Positions 35,363 to 48,600 of a DNA stretch of 64,000 nucleotides are shown here, piece after piece. The stretch lies in the NCBI GenBank assembly GCA_032358255.1, contig JAULBX010020965.1:1-64000 (forward strand), written 5' to 3'. The notes under the pieces are model-generated. The model did no database searches and had not been told where the DNA came from. It saw only the letters and a list, made by a program, of their open reading frames with translations. The DNA comes from Heterotrichella gracilis (taxonomy: Eukaryota; Sar; Xanthophyceae; Tribonematales; Xanthonemataceae). How positions within the stretch are numbered: the first letter of the stretch is position 1; the number at the start of each line of letters is the position of its first letter. The position numbers and the translations under genes were made by a program.

Positions 35363-37165
35363 ATGCCGCGGCGGAAACCCTCCAAACCCTACCCAGGCCC
35401 CAGGTGTGATGGGGCGGCAGGGCCCCCCGACCAAGCAGGGGTGAGCCGGCGCCAGGTGGCGGGTGGAGGTGCAGCGGCGGCGCTGGGGGCTTGGCTCAGG
35501 TGGGGCCGGAGGGGGTGGTGGGGTGGGTAGGCTGGGCGGAGGGTATTGTATTGCCATTCACATGCTAGGACGGTAGTGGTGCAATGGGGTGCACTGCAGC
35601 GGCGAGCAGGCCCAAGAGGCTAGTTGGGAGGCGGTGCTTGCAGCCTGGCTCAGGTGGTTTGGTGACATCCACTCAACCATAACACACCCGCTGCATGAGA
35701 CGACTTGGTCTCTGACAAGTGCTGGATGACAGCCCAATTGGCATCCAGCTAATCACCAACCACCTGCCTCAAGACGGTCAAATACGGCGTTCACCCGCCA
35801 CCTGTCAAAGGACCCACATGGCACCCATCCTGCACGCCAGGTGCGCGCCAGTCACATGGCAACCCATGGACCACCACCAACGGCAGCATGACCAGCACAT
35901 GTGGGTGTGCGTGCAGCTCCAATGGCGCATGGGCAGCAGTGAAGGGGAATGGCAGCTGGAGCTCACCGGGACTGGCAACACCAGTGGACCCTGATGCACC
36001 AAAGTGAGTGGGATGAAACCCTGTTTATGGGGTAGGGTTTCCTGTGCTGCACTAGAAATCCAGAGGATGATGGCGCATCAAAAGCCAGTTGCAATTGTGT
36101 TACGGTTTACATGTGAGTTTGAATCAAATACCCGGTGATGGCAAGTGGACGATGATGCACCAAAGTGAGTGGAGGACAATCCTGTAAAGGCCTTCCAAAA
36201 TTATGCAGTGAACAATGACCCAGATGAGTCGTGTAAAACACTGGATTTGCATTCTGGGAATTTCATAGGGTCTGATACTGTGTGTCAAGGTAATTAAATG
36301 GTGTGCCAGAATATTGCGTGCGTTTATTTTCCAGAAGGCGCAGCTGTGTTCGCAACATCATCCCCATACCTGCCCAACCAACACCCAGCCTCATGACACC
36401 CCCGCACCCCCCACCACACACGCAGGTTCTACAAAACCTCCCTTGGGGTATTGGTCCAGCCCCTCATTGCCGGCACCGGACCAGAGCCTTCGCCTGGGGA
36501 TACAGTGGTCATCGACTATGTGCTGCGCCGAGCAAACGGCTACTTCATCTACTCCACGGTGGAGGGGGTGAGCTTCCAGCCAAGGGATGTGCCTACTGGC
36601 CCGCTGGAGGTCAAATTGGTGAGGATGCTAGGTTTTAGGGTTTTAGGTTTGAAGGCGTATATGGCTACATGGGTTAGGGGCGTAGGAAGGCGGCATAGGC
36701 CAGCCCTCGCCGGGAGCAGTTCCAGTAAACGTGAATTAAAATTCTATCTAATCCCTAAGACCGTTTACCTACCCCTTAAAAACATCACAACTTGTATTAT
36801 TATATCTTATAATCTTTATAATATCATCTGTTTATGATAATATCATCTGTTTATGATACTACAAAAAAGATGTGAATAAGGCGGCATATCAACTGTGCAA
36901 ATCCTTGACCTTTTGACCCTCCCCTGCTCCCCAGGGCACTGGCCAGCTCATTCCCGGCCTGGAGCAGGTGGTCCAAACCCTACGCCAGGGTTCTCGGGTG
37001 CGCGTGCTGGTCCCACCAGCTGCCGGCTACAACGCTCCCGGCGGCGGCCCCTCGCTCGGCCCCCAGCCACCCACCTTTGCCACCCGACGCCAGCTGGAAA
37101 ACCACCGGGGCGAGCCGCTGCAGTTTGAGCTAGAATTGGTTAAAGTGCGCAGGACCGGCAGCTGA
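35363..37165 (+). CDS. FKBP-type peptidyl-prolyl isomerase, thylakoid lumen type
   Basis: Three exons close to 186 codons: 35363-35499, 36426-36618 and 36935-37165. The leader is basic, then SRRQVAGGGAAAALGAWL, a twin-arginine plus hydrophobic stretch as in Tat-exported lumenal FKBPs. The FKBP fold follows: GTGPEPSPGDTVVIDYVL, PLEVKLGTGQLIPGLEQVV, GSRVRVLVPPAAGY, and LQFELELVKV at the end. Some ligand-pocket aromatics of canonical FKBPs are replaced, as is common in lumenal members, so isomerase activity may be weak. Lumenal FKBPs serve as chaperones or assembly factors for photosynthetic complexes. A missed small exon between exons 1 and 2 is possible because no clean A-x-A cleavage site is seen, although the present junction keeps the phase. 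Confidence 0.88.
35580..35665 (+). repeat. Copy of FKBP exon 1 end in intron 1
   Basis: GCACTGCAGCGGCGAGCAGG, then GCGGTGCTTGCAGCCTGGCT and CAGGTGG, echoes the exon 1 end at 35465-35503 (GGTGCAGCGGCGGCGCTGGG, GGCTTGGCTCAGGTGG), donor included. Confidence 0.7.
36820..36860 (+). repeat. Perfect ~20-bp tandem duplication in FKBP intron 2
   Basis: ATATCATCTGTTTATGATA occurs twice in a row in an AT-rich part of the intron. Confidence 0.85.
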
Positions 37166-38396
37166 AAATGGGGTTTCTAGAAGGCCCGAGGGCACAGGCT
37201 GTGCCAGGCTGTGGAACGGATCAATCTGCCGAGCACTGTCTTACACATTCGCGACTGGACAGTCAGTGGGTGCTCACAATGTCCCCCAGCCACCCGCCTT
37301 TGCCACCTGCTGGAACTTGGGCTGAAGTTGGTCAAAATGCGGAAAGCAGGCATCAGAGATCGGGGAGATTCAACCTGGAGCTTGTCAGGGGGAAAGCGGT
37401 GTGGTGATAGGGTTGGATCAGGGTGCGTGGCAGCCAGTTGCCCCTCTCAAATTGGTTAACGGTATTCGTAATGTGCAGTACTAGCTAGGAGTGCGAGTAT
37501 CTTTTGTTTCTTGCGGTGGTAGAGTTACACATGTGGGATGCGCAATCTGCAACAGAGCAACAAAAAAACTCCCTATTTTTTTGACGCGGCATTGTAACTT
37601 GACATGTATGATATCTTATCAAACTGGCAGATAACATGAGGTTATACACTGCACAACGTGCATGAACATACAACGAGGACAAGATAACCATGGGCGAAGT
37701 CGCAAAGCTGCGGCGTTGAGGTGATATCAGCAGCAGTCAGCCACTGTTCAGATAAAATAGGACACTTTGAGTTCTATATAAACCTGTGAACAGCCTGTTT
37801 CAAGCAAAGTAGAAAGTTAGTGGATATTTCTTTCGAGGTTGAGCTTGATGTGGGCAACACTTTCAGAAAGGGTTTTGCCTCACAGCTTGGTGTGGCCTGC
37901 GAGCAAGCTACAGGTATATGCTGGTACGGCACTTGAGCACGTCTTCTGTTGCAACCCCAGCTCCAGCTGTTTCTATCTCCGCGGCACGGAGCATCTGAGA
38001 CTTCTGGTTGCTTGTCCCAGCACCGTCACTGCGCATCTCTGTCTGCCAGCTGTGGGCAGAGGGCGTTGGCACCACCATAGCTTCGGTTGCAGGTATTCCA
38101 GGCGAGTTATGTTGACGTGCACGCGTCTTTATATTGCATTTCGTATGTTTCTTAGCGTTGAGTGGGTGAAACAGGTGGTGCCGTTGGCTAGACTGGAGTG
38201 AACCTGCCCACATGCATGCATTTTTGCAAAATTTTGATGCATGCATGCATCTGCCTCTCCCTGGTATGGTTCCCTTTCCCCTAAAACTATCTACACCTGC
38301 AGTATAAACATAGTGGTTATTCACTCTACCGCGGTGCAGGCCTTCGTCCTTTCTTGTTGTTCTGTATCCGTCCTACCACCTGCTCCCTTGGACACC
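37166..38396. other. FKBP 3' flank with copies of its last exon; F-box gene leader
   Basis: At 37283-37365 the FKBP 3' coding end is echoed (CCCAGCCACCCGCCTTTGCC, later TGAAGTTGGTCAAAATGCGG against the real TAGAATTGGTTAAAGTGCGC), and a third fragment lies near 37368-37392. The rest has no supported gene. CATGCATGCAT clusters at 38213-38252. Confidence 0.6.
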
Positions 38397-40619
38397 ATGG
38401 CTGATGCACCCCAGTCGAGGGCCACCACCACCATTCAGGCGCTGCCACCTGACGTTCTGCAGAACATAATGAGTCTCACAACACTGGAGGACAGGGTAAA
38501 GGCCGTGCCTCTGGTGTGCATGGCCTGGCACAGCCTCAGCCTTGGCCCCTCGCCCATGTGGGAGGACGTGCAGGTGAGATCTGATCACAGCCTGCTGTAG
38601 AGATAATGGCATCCTCATCAATTGTAGGATTGTGACGTGCTCAGTGTGCCATATATAATGTAACAGACCCTTGATAAGGGTTTTGCAATGGACCCCTGAT
38701 ACGGGTTTTTGCACTGTACGCCTGTAATGCCGACCCATTTCATGTGGGCCATGCATAGAGACCAGGCTTGCCACCGTCTGTGACCCTACGTGACCTCTGA
38801 GGGTCTCCATGGCCAATGCAAATATTTGTTTATGGGGTTAGGGCCGTGGTGTAAAACCCTAAACCCTAAATCTGTCGTGTGTTGTCCACATATGCTGACA
38901 TTGAGCTGCCCCCTCTCTACCACAGGTGACAAGCATGGTTCAGGAAGGGGCAACCATCTCCATCGAGCTGTACAGACGGCGTCTAGCCAGCAAGGGCAAC
39001 ATTACCGCTACCCAGTTGTCTCACCTAGTAGACACCTACTACGCCCTGCTCGTCCGCTGGCTGCTGCCTCGCATGCCTTCTGTGCAGCGCCTGTGGCTCC
39101 CGCGCTCTGCCAGCGGGGCCCTAAATGATCACTACGACTGGCACAGCGGGCCCCTCGCCTCCATCCTCGTCTGCGGCCCCAGCCTTCGCCGGCTGCACCT
39201 CGGCAGCGTGGCACCAGAGGCGCTGCCCGCCCTGGCAACCTGCGAGCACCTGACGCAGCTGGAGCTGCATGTGGAGATCACCAACGGGCGTCCCATGCCG
39301 TGGGATGCCGTGGTGGAGAGGCTGGATGCCGCGCTGGTCACGTGGCAGCGCTCAAGTCCCTGCGCATCCTGGGGCTGTCATTCCCGGGGAACCTCATGGA
39401 TGCTGCCATGCGGCCCCAGAGGGAGGATGCTGTCGACCTCCAGCGGTTTTCTAACCATCTTCAAACACTCACCCTGCTGGACCGCCTGCACCTCGCGCAC
39501 TTGCCCCCCCCGGCTGACCTCACATACTTCCCGCACCTGGACGCACTGCAGATATACCTGGGTCAGCTGTGGAGCACACTGGAACCTCCAGTGGAAGGGA
39601 TGATCGATCAGCTTCATCCAGCCCCGCTGCTTATCGGCCCCAGCACCTCCCTTGGCAGCCTGACCGTCCGGTGCGGCCGCGACTACCCTTTCTCAATGCG
39701 GCTCCCCTCGGTGGACGCCCTCCCCTCCACCCTCCCCAACCTCGCCTCCCTGGCACTGGAGGGTTTCCACGCCGACGCTGGCAACAACCCAGCGAGCTTT
39801 GATGCGCTGACGCGGTTGTCTGACCTCACGGCGCTGCGCGTGGGGCAGGAGGCTGGGTCCCAAGATGAGGAGTTGTTCAACATTCCGCCGCTGATGCCGC
39901 CAGGTGCAGCTGCGCTGACAGGCCTGGTGGAGCTTGAGCTGGCGATGTTTAACGGCTGCCTCATGGTGGAATCTGAGTCGGAGCTGGGGAGGGGACTCCA
40001 TGCGCTCACGCGCCTCACGTTGCTCAAGTTGGGGTACTCGCCATTTTACCTTCATGGCGATGGGGAGAGGATCCAGACCACGCTCACCCTTCCGGAAAGC
40101 ATCACCACCCTGGCTGCGCTGCAGCGCCTGATCGTCAAGGGCTCACCAAAACCGGACGAGAACTGGCCTCTCTCCATCAAGATGGAGTGTTCGGATGTGA
40201 CGGTGGGAGCGGTCTTCACGCGGGTCCCGGACCCCAATTACACCAACCCCTACTGCTACATTGGCGCGCAGCCCGACAGCTCAGATGGTTGCCAGGGCCT
40301 GGCGGGTGCGCTGCTGTGGCTGTGGGAGCGGCTGGAGGGGTGCCCACCACGCGTCAGTGCATTGGCCGCTAACAAGCATGGGGACATCACGGTGGTAGGC
40401 TGGTGGGCTCACTCATTCGACCCCACAATCCCAGCCTATGGGGCGCTGTGGTGCCCCCCTGGTGAGCTGGCTGCCAAGCTGGAGGGGTTGGCGAGACCTG
40501 GAGGGATTTGCGGCTTGGTGCACGCGCCGTGGGGGGTGCCAGGACCCAGCGATGGTGACAGTGACAGCGACAGTGTCAGTGTCAGTGAGCAGGATGGGGA
40601 TGAGGGTGAGGGTTGGTAG
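38397..40619 (+). CDS. F-box protein with leucine-rich C-terminal region (one apparent frameshift)
   Basis: Exon 1 (38397-38573, 59 codons) encodes an F-box: IQALPPDVLQNIMSL, then RVKAVPLVCMAWHSL and MWEDVQ. Exon 2 starts at 38926 after CTACCACAG and holds leucine-rich segments (SLRRLHLGSVAPEALP; LKSLRILGLSF; LASLALEGFHA; ALTRLTLLKLGYS). It ends in an acidic DSDSDSVSVSEQDGDEGEG tail with TAG at 40617. The frame changes between VVERLDAALVT and AALKSLRIL near 39340-39352. The exon is one base short of a whole number of codons, so a base is missing in the DNA or in the sequence read. Such proteins are usually substrate receptors of SCF ubiquitin ligases; the target is unknown. The start has a good context (CACCATGG). 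Confidence 0.85.
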
Positions 40620-42649
40620 TGTGGTGACAATGAAGATGGGGATGACGGAGCATCATGGGGACGAGGATGGTGACGGCGAGATTCTCAGAAGCAGCGGTTG
40701 CCAGTGTCCCTAATTGTACCTTGGATTTTGAATCGAGTGCTTGTTTTCATGGAATTGAAAGTGCTAAGTTCATCACCATTCAGTGCTTTATTGTGAGTCT
40801 CATAAGGAGTTGGTTTAGGTTTTTTCATGCAGAAAGTATTATGTGGTAATATTTATGGTAATGATTTTACTGGCGATATAGTTTGCCCTGGTCACCGCAC
40901 CGTGCGAACCAGTGGCCCCCAAACTCCGGCTCTGTGCATCCCCTTCTTTTCTTCCTGACCAGTCTCAGACTGTCTAATGACCAACCTCAGCTCAAAATAT
41001 TACGGTAATCAAGCATTTTATGGCTCAAGCGATGTACCTGCCATTGCGGGGGTCTTGCCGTCCATGCCGCATGCAGTGCACGTGCCAACATGTTTAGGAT
41101 GTTTGTCTTTCTTTCACTGGCAGTGCCACGCAGAAGATTGAAGACCATAGATCTGCTACAAATCACATTCAAGAAACCCGTAGCTGCTATCATGCCGCAC
41201 AAGCTAGTATCGATAGTGATCAAGTACTCACTTCTGTTGAGAAATTGAACACTGCGCTGCTGATGCTGTATGACTAGCTAGCCTAGGCTAAAGTTGCATG
41301 CTATTAGCTGGAAACCGCCCTATGACATGGGGGAAACAGAAAACCTGAACATCTTTCAAAAGTAAGATTTAATTATACCGAAGTGGCTGTCAACTGCTGG
41401 GCCACTGTGTGTGTGCATGTGGATGTGGTTAAGAGTGGGGCGTCTGGGTAATCCTCTCATCTAGGTCAATGTTAACACCCCGTGCTGCACCTGCCCTACC
41501 ACTGATTGGTGCATGCAACAGCAGGGGGCCACAGTTCGGTCAAGAGTCGGACACAATCAAAATGCGTGCAAGACAATGGACATGCAGGGGTGTGGCTGTC
41601 ACTGCGAGCCAAAGCCACCCTTCCTAACACAGAATGCCGGTCAAAAAATGAAGTCAAAAGTCACCAAACTTGCTGCTCAATCTGAATGCGCTGGCAAAAT
41701 GGAACACCCACCACAGCAGCCCTGCTACTGTGTCATGTGCCTGCGCCCCTCCCCACCCTCCCTCTGCACACAAGCACCCCTAGACATGTGCTTCTATCAT
41801 ATGTGATCAGATAAAATTAGTGACATGGGCTGCGCTGTGACGTACAATCCCCACTGCTTAAAGCCGCCCCCTGGGGATTACATGGTCCTTGTGAGCGCTG
41901 TGCATTCCTGCACTGAGCCCCGCATGCCGGGTCCATTGAAGGGTTTGCGTTGCCGTTGTTGGCCATTGCCCCCTCCAAACACTGATTGTGAGGTGGTTGC
42001 CAGCTGCTCATCATCATGCAGCAAGATTGCAGCAACGTTGATCGAGTGAGCCACAGTCCAGAATCGTTGACGACCGTGCCGCAAGGTTCCATCGCCCTGC
42101 TGCCCCGCCCACACGATGCCTCCTCGCGACAGAAAAATAGAGCAATGGTGGGGGCCAGCCGCAGTCCCTGCGCGTCCCTGAACTCCCAGCTGTTGCTGCC
42201 CTCCATTAATTTGCTATGCGTACCCTCCCCCCCTTGAAGACATACCCTTGAGGGTTTAAAGGATGTGCCTATGCCCCTATTCGGTGCTCCACCTTGCTCT
42301 TGGCGGCTGACCCAGGCACCTGACAGGCAAAAGAGTAGGGTTAGGGTTCACTGAAAGAAGAAGAAAGAAAGAAAGGGAGCGCACAGAGGCGTAGTTAGGG
42401 GGCCACTGGCTCACACCATGGCACCACTGACAATCAAACTACATCTAGGCTAGGCTTCTTATACATATTGCATCGAAATGGATAGACCGATTCGCTAATT
42501 CCTGGTTTGACTCTTACCTCACCAAAGGTGAGGTGAAAATTCATATATTCTGCAGTCATGTGCAAGACCAAATAGCCACAAATCATTTGTTTTGGTAATA
42601 TGTGGTTTAAACATGGTTCCCCTTAAACCATAAACCATAAACAAGGGTT
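40620..42649. other. Intergenic region, no gene supported
   Basis: Short frames only. A possible alternative last exon for the next (minus) gene lies at about 42268-42326 (VPGSAAKSKVEHR, then stop, behind CCTGTCAG). GAAGAAAGAAAGAAAG occurs near 42360. Confidence 0.45.
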
Positions 42650-45600
42650 TCACACAGCAGGCGAGACAACCTGGGTAAGGGTCTGGACGGAACACGAACA
42701 GCAACTTGTATGGAATGCCAGTATATGCTCATTCAGGCGTTCCATTCTTTTCTCCCTCACCTGTGATCGTGGCACGCGCCTTCCCCTGAAGAACACATAC
42801 TCCTCCCCCCCTGTGGGGACGCCCTTGGCGACGGGAGCAGGTGCCGACTTAGCCTGCAACAACACACAGGGCATGGTCACGTGGGGGTGCAGGTGTGGGG
42901 GCTGTGGCCACCGATGGAGGTGCACCGGTGGGTACTGCGTGCATACATGCGTTGCTTCCAGATAACAAGGTTCAGCCCTGCTGGCTGTGTCCCCAACCAA
43001 CAACCCTAAACCCTAAGGCCTGCGGATTGCCACACAGATGTTCCCAGTCTGGCAGATGGTGTCCAGAAAACCATGCCACGTACCACAAAAATGTACTACC
43101 CTTTCCCTCTGACACTGAACCCCCATGTGATCTAGACCCGGCAATGGTGACCGTATATAAACAAATCCCACTCCAGATGGATAATTGAGATGGTGAATGG
43201 AGATGGACCAATAAACAATGGCATGCGGCGCTGGCAAACAGGGATGAAACCTAGATGACGGGGGAGCGGCCAAAGAGGTTGGGCAGCCGTGGCAGGTACC
43301 GTACATACGCTTTGTTTGCTTATCTTTATTCAGGATGTGTACCTTTGGTGCTGGAGGAGGTGGTGGAGTTGGGGGTGCTTGGCGTCCGCTGACCGTCTTT
43401 GCCACTGGCTTCTGGACAGTTGGCACCTAGAGCAACATGCACAGCATATGATGAGTGAATGATCGGGTCGCAATCAGCTTCTGAGCGCCTGGAACTAGGT
43501 GCACAGCAAATGATCAGTACTATCAGTGGATGATCGGCTCACAGCCAGCTTCTGAGCGCCTGGCACTAGATGCACAGTCGGGGCTCGAGGTCCACATGTT
43601 GTAGCCCACACACACAACATTGCTCGATTGATAAGGCACCCTTAACCCTATCTGGCACATGCAGGACTGTTGGCTAATCTGGCTGCATCACTGGAACGCG
43701 TTAATTACTCCCCACCTGCGACCGAGGTACCCTTCGGCCCCTGAAGTACACAAACTCCTCCTCACTCGCTGCTGGCTCTGCCTTCTCCTCTGATTTGGAG
43801 GGTGAGGGGGGCGCTGCTGCTGCACTGGGGCCCCCTGCCCCTGCTGCTGCCAGTTGGGGTTTGGCCTTGGCGGGTTTGGTCTTGCCGTTGGTGTTGGCTG
43901 CAGGCTTGGCGCCCTAGGTGGGGTGTGGGGAAGGGGTGGGTGAGCGCCGGGGTTTTCAAGTTAGTGGGGTGGATGTACAAAGCGGCTGATAAGCAGTGCT
44001 TACAAGGACATCAATGTGAGGAAGGGAAAGTGGAGAGAGTTGACAAGCCAGTGAGTGCATGGTGGGGTGTACAGAGGGTGTTGTGAGCCCATGTGCGTGT
44101 GTGGGGTGGGGTGGAGGATGATGGCGAGTGCATAGGTAATGGTCTGATCAGCTGGGACAGGGTTGGGAAGGGCATGTGTTTGCAGTAGGATGGCACAGCC
44201 TTGTGCATGTGTATACCTTTTGGGGCTCCACCTACACCATGCACTGTGGGCTTGGAAGCCTAGGGTTTTAAATTTTAAGTTGAACGTTACACACCTTTTC
44301 AGCCTTCACATCCACCGTGGGCTTGGGAGTCGGCTGCAACACACACAACCAACAAGTTTGGTCAGCAAGAGTGCGCGTGAATCAGGGCTCATGGATTATG
44401 AAGAGAAAATAAAGTGCACAATAGCAAGGCGCCATTGATTTTTAATAGTCTGCATTTATTCAAATTTACTTCCAAGCATCATGATGCCGGCCGATTACAC
44501 AGGCGCAGTTCGCATCCCACCCATTCTCAGCAAATGGCCTCTGCAAACAAGCTCCCCTGCCCACCCTCTGCCTATTGCCATCATGGTGTGCTGCATGTCC
44601 ACCACATCTTCCACCACCCTCCCATAGCCACAGCTCCCACCCGCTCGACACCAACCATACCATGGACGACCGCCACCACCCCCCCCCCCTCGCCCCCCCC
44701 AGCGCACACTCTGGAGGTACGTATGCGTTCTTCCTTTCCCCTGCCAACTGCAGCACACCGTCATATCCAGACCACCGCATTCTGCTCCCCTCCGCCACAC
44801 CACCACCACCACTACTACCCCACTGGCATCCTCACCTGCACCCCCCCCTCTGCCCTGCTAACTGCATCACCCCACGATTTTGCAAAACCACAGCAACAAC
44901 TATACATCCCCCACAGACACACCACCATCCCACAATGCCCCTCACCTGTGCTATGTATGCATTGAGATCCACCCCCGCCTTCTGCCCCGCCAGCAGCAGA
45001 CTTGCCACCCGGTCCTTGAGCACCGTGGTGGTCTCTGTGGCCTCCTTCAGCACCTTGCTCTGGAGCTTCATGTCGAGGGTCTGCGGGGAAAGGATGGGGA
45101 TCAACTCCAACGGCACAGCATTGTGACAACCCTAAAATTTAGGGCCTAAATACTCTGCAGCCAAGGATCTGCGGGGCAGGAAGGGGACAGGAAGGGGGGG
45201 AGGGAGAGGGGAGGGGGCGTGGAGGGACGCACAGCAATGTGGCAACCCCACATGCTATGAAGGATGACGTCAAGGGGTTGCGAATAATGGCAAGGCAAGG
45301 TTCCATACATAAAGCTTGCAGGATTCAGCTAGCCACATGCAAATGTGCACCCCTGCCTGCGTGCTATGAGTGGGCACACCAGTGGGCTAGGGCATAATCA
45401 AGACGCAATATCACACTCTGCATGGCTTGCCCCACGGGATTATGTCTGGTATGTGTGTTGCCATCCCACCACACCAACTTTGCGACTATCGAGCTAGCCC
45501 CCGCCAGCGCCGCAAACAGGGTATCAAGGGTTTAGGGTTTGTGTCTGGTCTGTGCGTTGACACCCCCACCGCACCTTCTTGACAGCTATCAAGCTGGCCC

Positions 45601-48600
45601 CCGCCAGCCCCGCAAACAGGATGTTCAGCTTGAGGTTGTCCTTGGCCATGCCAGCCTGGACCATCTCCTCGCGCATGTTTGCCATCTGGCGCTGCGCAGC
45701 CTCGAGCTCGCCTGGGGCAGGGCAGGGATTGAGACAATGTTGATTTCATGTCCAGGGTTATAACGTGCGTGTCTCCTCCGTGGGAGGGTGGTGCACTTTT
45801 CGTGGTATCATCCCTAAACCCTAAGCTGGTGTATGCATGTCTGTCATCTGGCGGTGGGTAGCCTCGCGTTCCCTGGGCAGGCAGAGATGCAGGGTCAGGA
45901 TAGGGTGGTAACCCAGCTGTACTGCGAGAGGGGAGAGAAAGAAAAAAAGAAAGGAGAAAAAAATGCATGTAGTGAACTAACCCTAGTTAATGGATGTAAT
46001 GAAGTACTACCCTATGGTATGACGGCCAGACCTGCCTGCACCAACTGCTTGCGCATGTCTGCCATCTGGGCCTGCGCTGCGTCAAGCTCACCTGCGGCAG
46101 CAGAAGGGTCAAGGCACAGTGAAGATCCCATGCACATGCAGCACCATGCCTGCGCTACCATCATGCCACGCTGATGCTTCAGGCGGGGTGCATCCGAAGA
46201 CGCTACAACCCCTATCCATACCATTGACACATAGATTCCCGCTACTCCGCTACCCAAGCGCCATCTACCCATACTCCCACTACCCATCAATGGCCAAGGG
46301 CACAACCCCCGCCCGCGCCATGCTTGGCGCACATGGAGGGCCTCCGCCAACTGCGGCCACACAGCACGCACTCCTGTCCCCCTCAAGTGCATGCAAGGCA
46401 CAATAAAGAAACGCACATCTGCACAGCCTCCCCATGAACAGGCGCGTCGGTTGCGTGCAGGCACTTTATATGCAGCTGTGCACTTCAACCAGATGGTGCG
46501 AGTGACGCCGACCCTAAACCCTAAAACCCTACGCCCTGCACCCCATCACGCACGTCTCTTCTTGTCCAGCTCCCTGCTCATTGCCTCCATGTCGATCTTG
46601 GTGGCGCTGCGCATCGTCTCAAGCTCGTCGATCAGCTTCACAACCTGGGCACAGCAGCAACAAATGCTTTCAATGCTTTGATAGATAAGAGCAGATAAAT
46701 CGTCTCAAGTTCATCCATCAGCTTCACAACCTGGCCGCACCAATAGATTCATAAACAGATAATGCCACATAAAGGCAACAAACCCAAATACCTACGCAGC
46801 TTCAAATCCTAGCGGCAGCTTAAAGTTAGAGGAGGAACCCCATTTGCTTTTGCGCTGTGACCAGCCTGGACACATCCGAGTTGAGCTGCTGTATCTGTGC
46901 CAGCTGGCTACTCAGCTAACCCACCATGGGCAGCTCGTCTAGCTCCACCAAAATCCCTGAGCCCGCAACCCTCCACCCTAATTCAAGCTCGGCACCTGGG
47001 TGGTCCAAACAGTGCCAGGAAAGAGCTGCTTGGCGCCGCAAGCGCAAGACTGATTGCTAACCTGGCTGTATTGCTGGAATGCCTGTGACTCATCAGCGTG
47101 TAAATAACCTCGCTCCCGAGCCACCCACCTGCTTGTGCGCTATCACCAGCCGGTCCTGCCCAGCAACCAACCTAGACACTTCCGAGTTGATTTGCTGGCT
47201 CAGCGACAGATGTGGCTGCTGCGCCTGGCCCAGCCAGCTACTCAACTAAATCCACCATGAGCCAGCTCGCCTATAACCATAAACCCCAGAGCCCACAACC
47301 CTCTACCCCAATCCAAGCACACCCACCTGCTTCTGCGCGATCACCAGCCGGTCCTGGGCAGCAATCAGCCTGGACACGTCCGAGTTGAGCTGCTGGCTCA
47401 GCGACTGCAGCGGCTGCTGCGCCTGTGCAAGCTCGCTGCTCAGCTGGTCCATCATGGGCAGCTTGTCTGTCGCGTGCAACAGCTGCGACTGCAGCTGGTT
47501 GAGCGCGTTGAGGTCCAGGTCGATCTCCTTGCTGGTCTCCTTCAGCTCGCGCTCCAGCCGCTGGTTCATCTGCACCGCGTGAGCAAGTCAGGTCAACAAA
47601 GAGAGGGGCCTGGCCACAAGACGTCTGCACAGCGTGAGCAAGTTACGTCAACAAAAAACAGACCTAGCCATATGAGCCTCACCAAAGCGTGAGCGAGTCG
47701 ATTCAACAAAGAAACAGATCTAGCCATAAAAAAGAGCTTCCCCAAACCTCCCAACCCACCAGCCCAGTGACGTGAAAAAGTTAAGCCAACAAAGAAATAG
47801 ATCTGTGACCCTCCCCCGCCACCCAACCCACCAGCCCAGTGTGAGCAAGTCAAGTCAACAAAGAAACAGATCTATACATATGAACCTCCCCCACCACCCA
47901 ATCCACCAGCCCAGCCAACGAGGCATGATCAGCACATTGAGGGATTAAAATTGAGGCCTGACCAGCCCACAAAAGTATGTTGTCTTCCTGTCAGGTGGGT
48001 GAGGACAAGGACCACATTGACCAACTGCCATGTGCCAGATGTAAACCTGCCAGTTGTGTCCAGAGTACCCAACCAACTACCAGGCAGCAGCAGCAATTCA
48101 AGGATACTACCGTACCTGCTTGGCCTCCGACACTGCCGATACTATCTCGGCCTCGAGCTGGTCCTGCGACAAGGTGAAGAGCCACTCAGCATAAGGAACC
48201 AGGGGTGAAGCTGCACCAAGCAATGTGGTTCGACACCCATAATAAGAGTCACTCCGTCACATTCAGCAAGCGGGCTACTGCACTGCAACCTCCCTCTTCA
48301 ACGCAGAACTTGAACGGATTATTATGGATTAACGGTTGGTAAGTTCATAGCATTGGGAAATCACACCTGGTCGGCCAGGACGTCTGCCTGTGCTGGCAGA
48401 AGGCGTGGAGCTAGCACAAGGCTGGCAAGGGATAGGAGCGCCCCACGACGGCTGAACCCAGCTGATGCTGTTTGGCTGGGGCTAGTAACCTGGCGGGAAG
48501 CAGCCTGGTCATCACGCTGGCTGGCCCTGACAACCACCACTCGGGCCCTGGCAGGGAACGTGGTGCATTTGTGGGCGGTGCCGCTGCCGTTCCTCACTAG

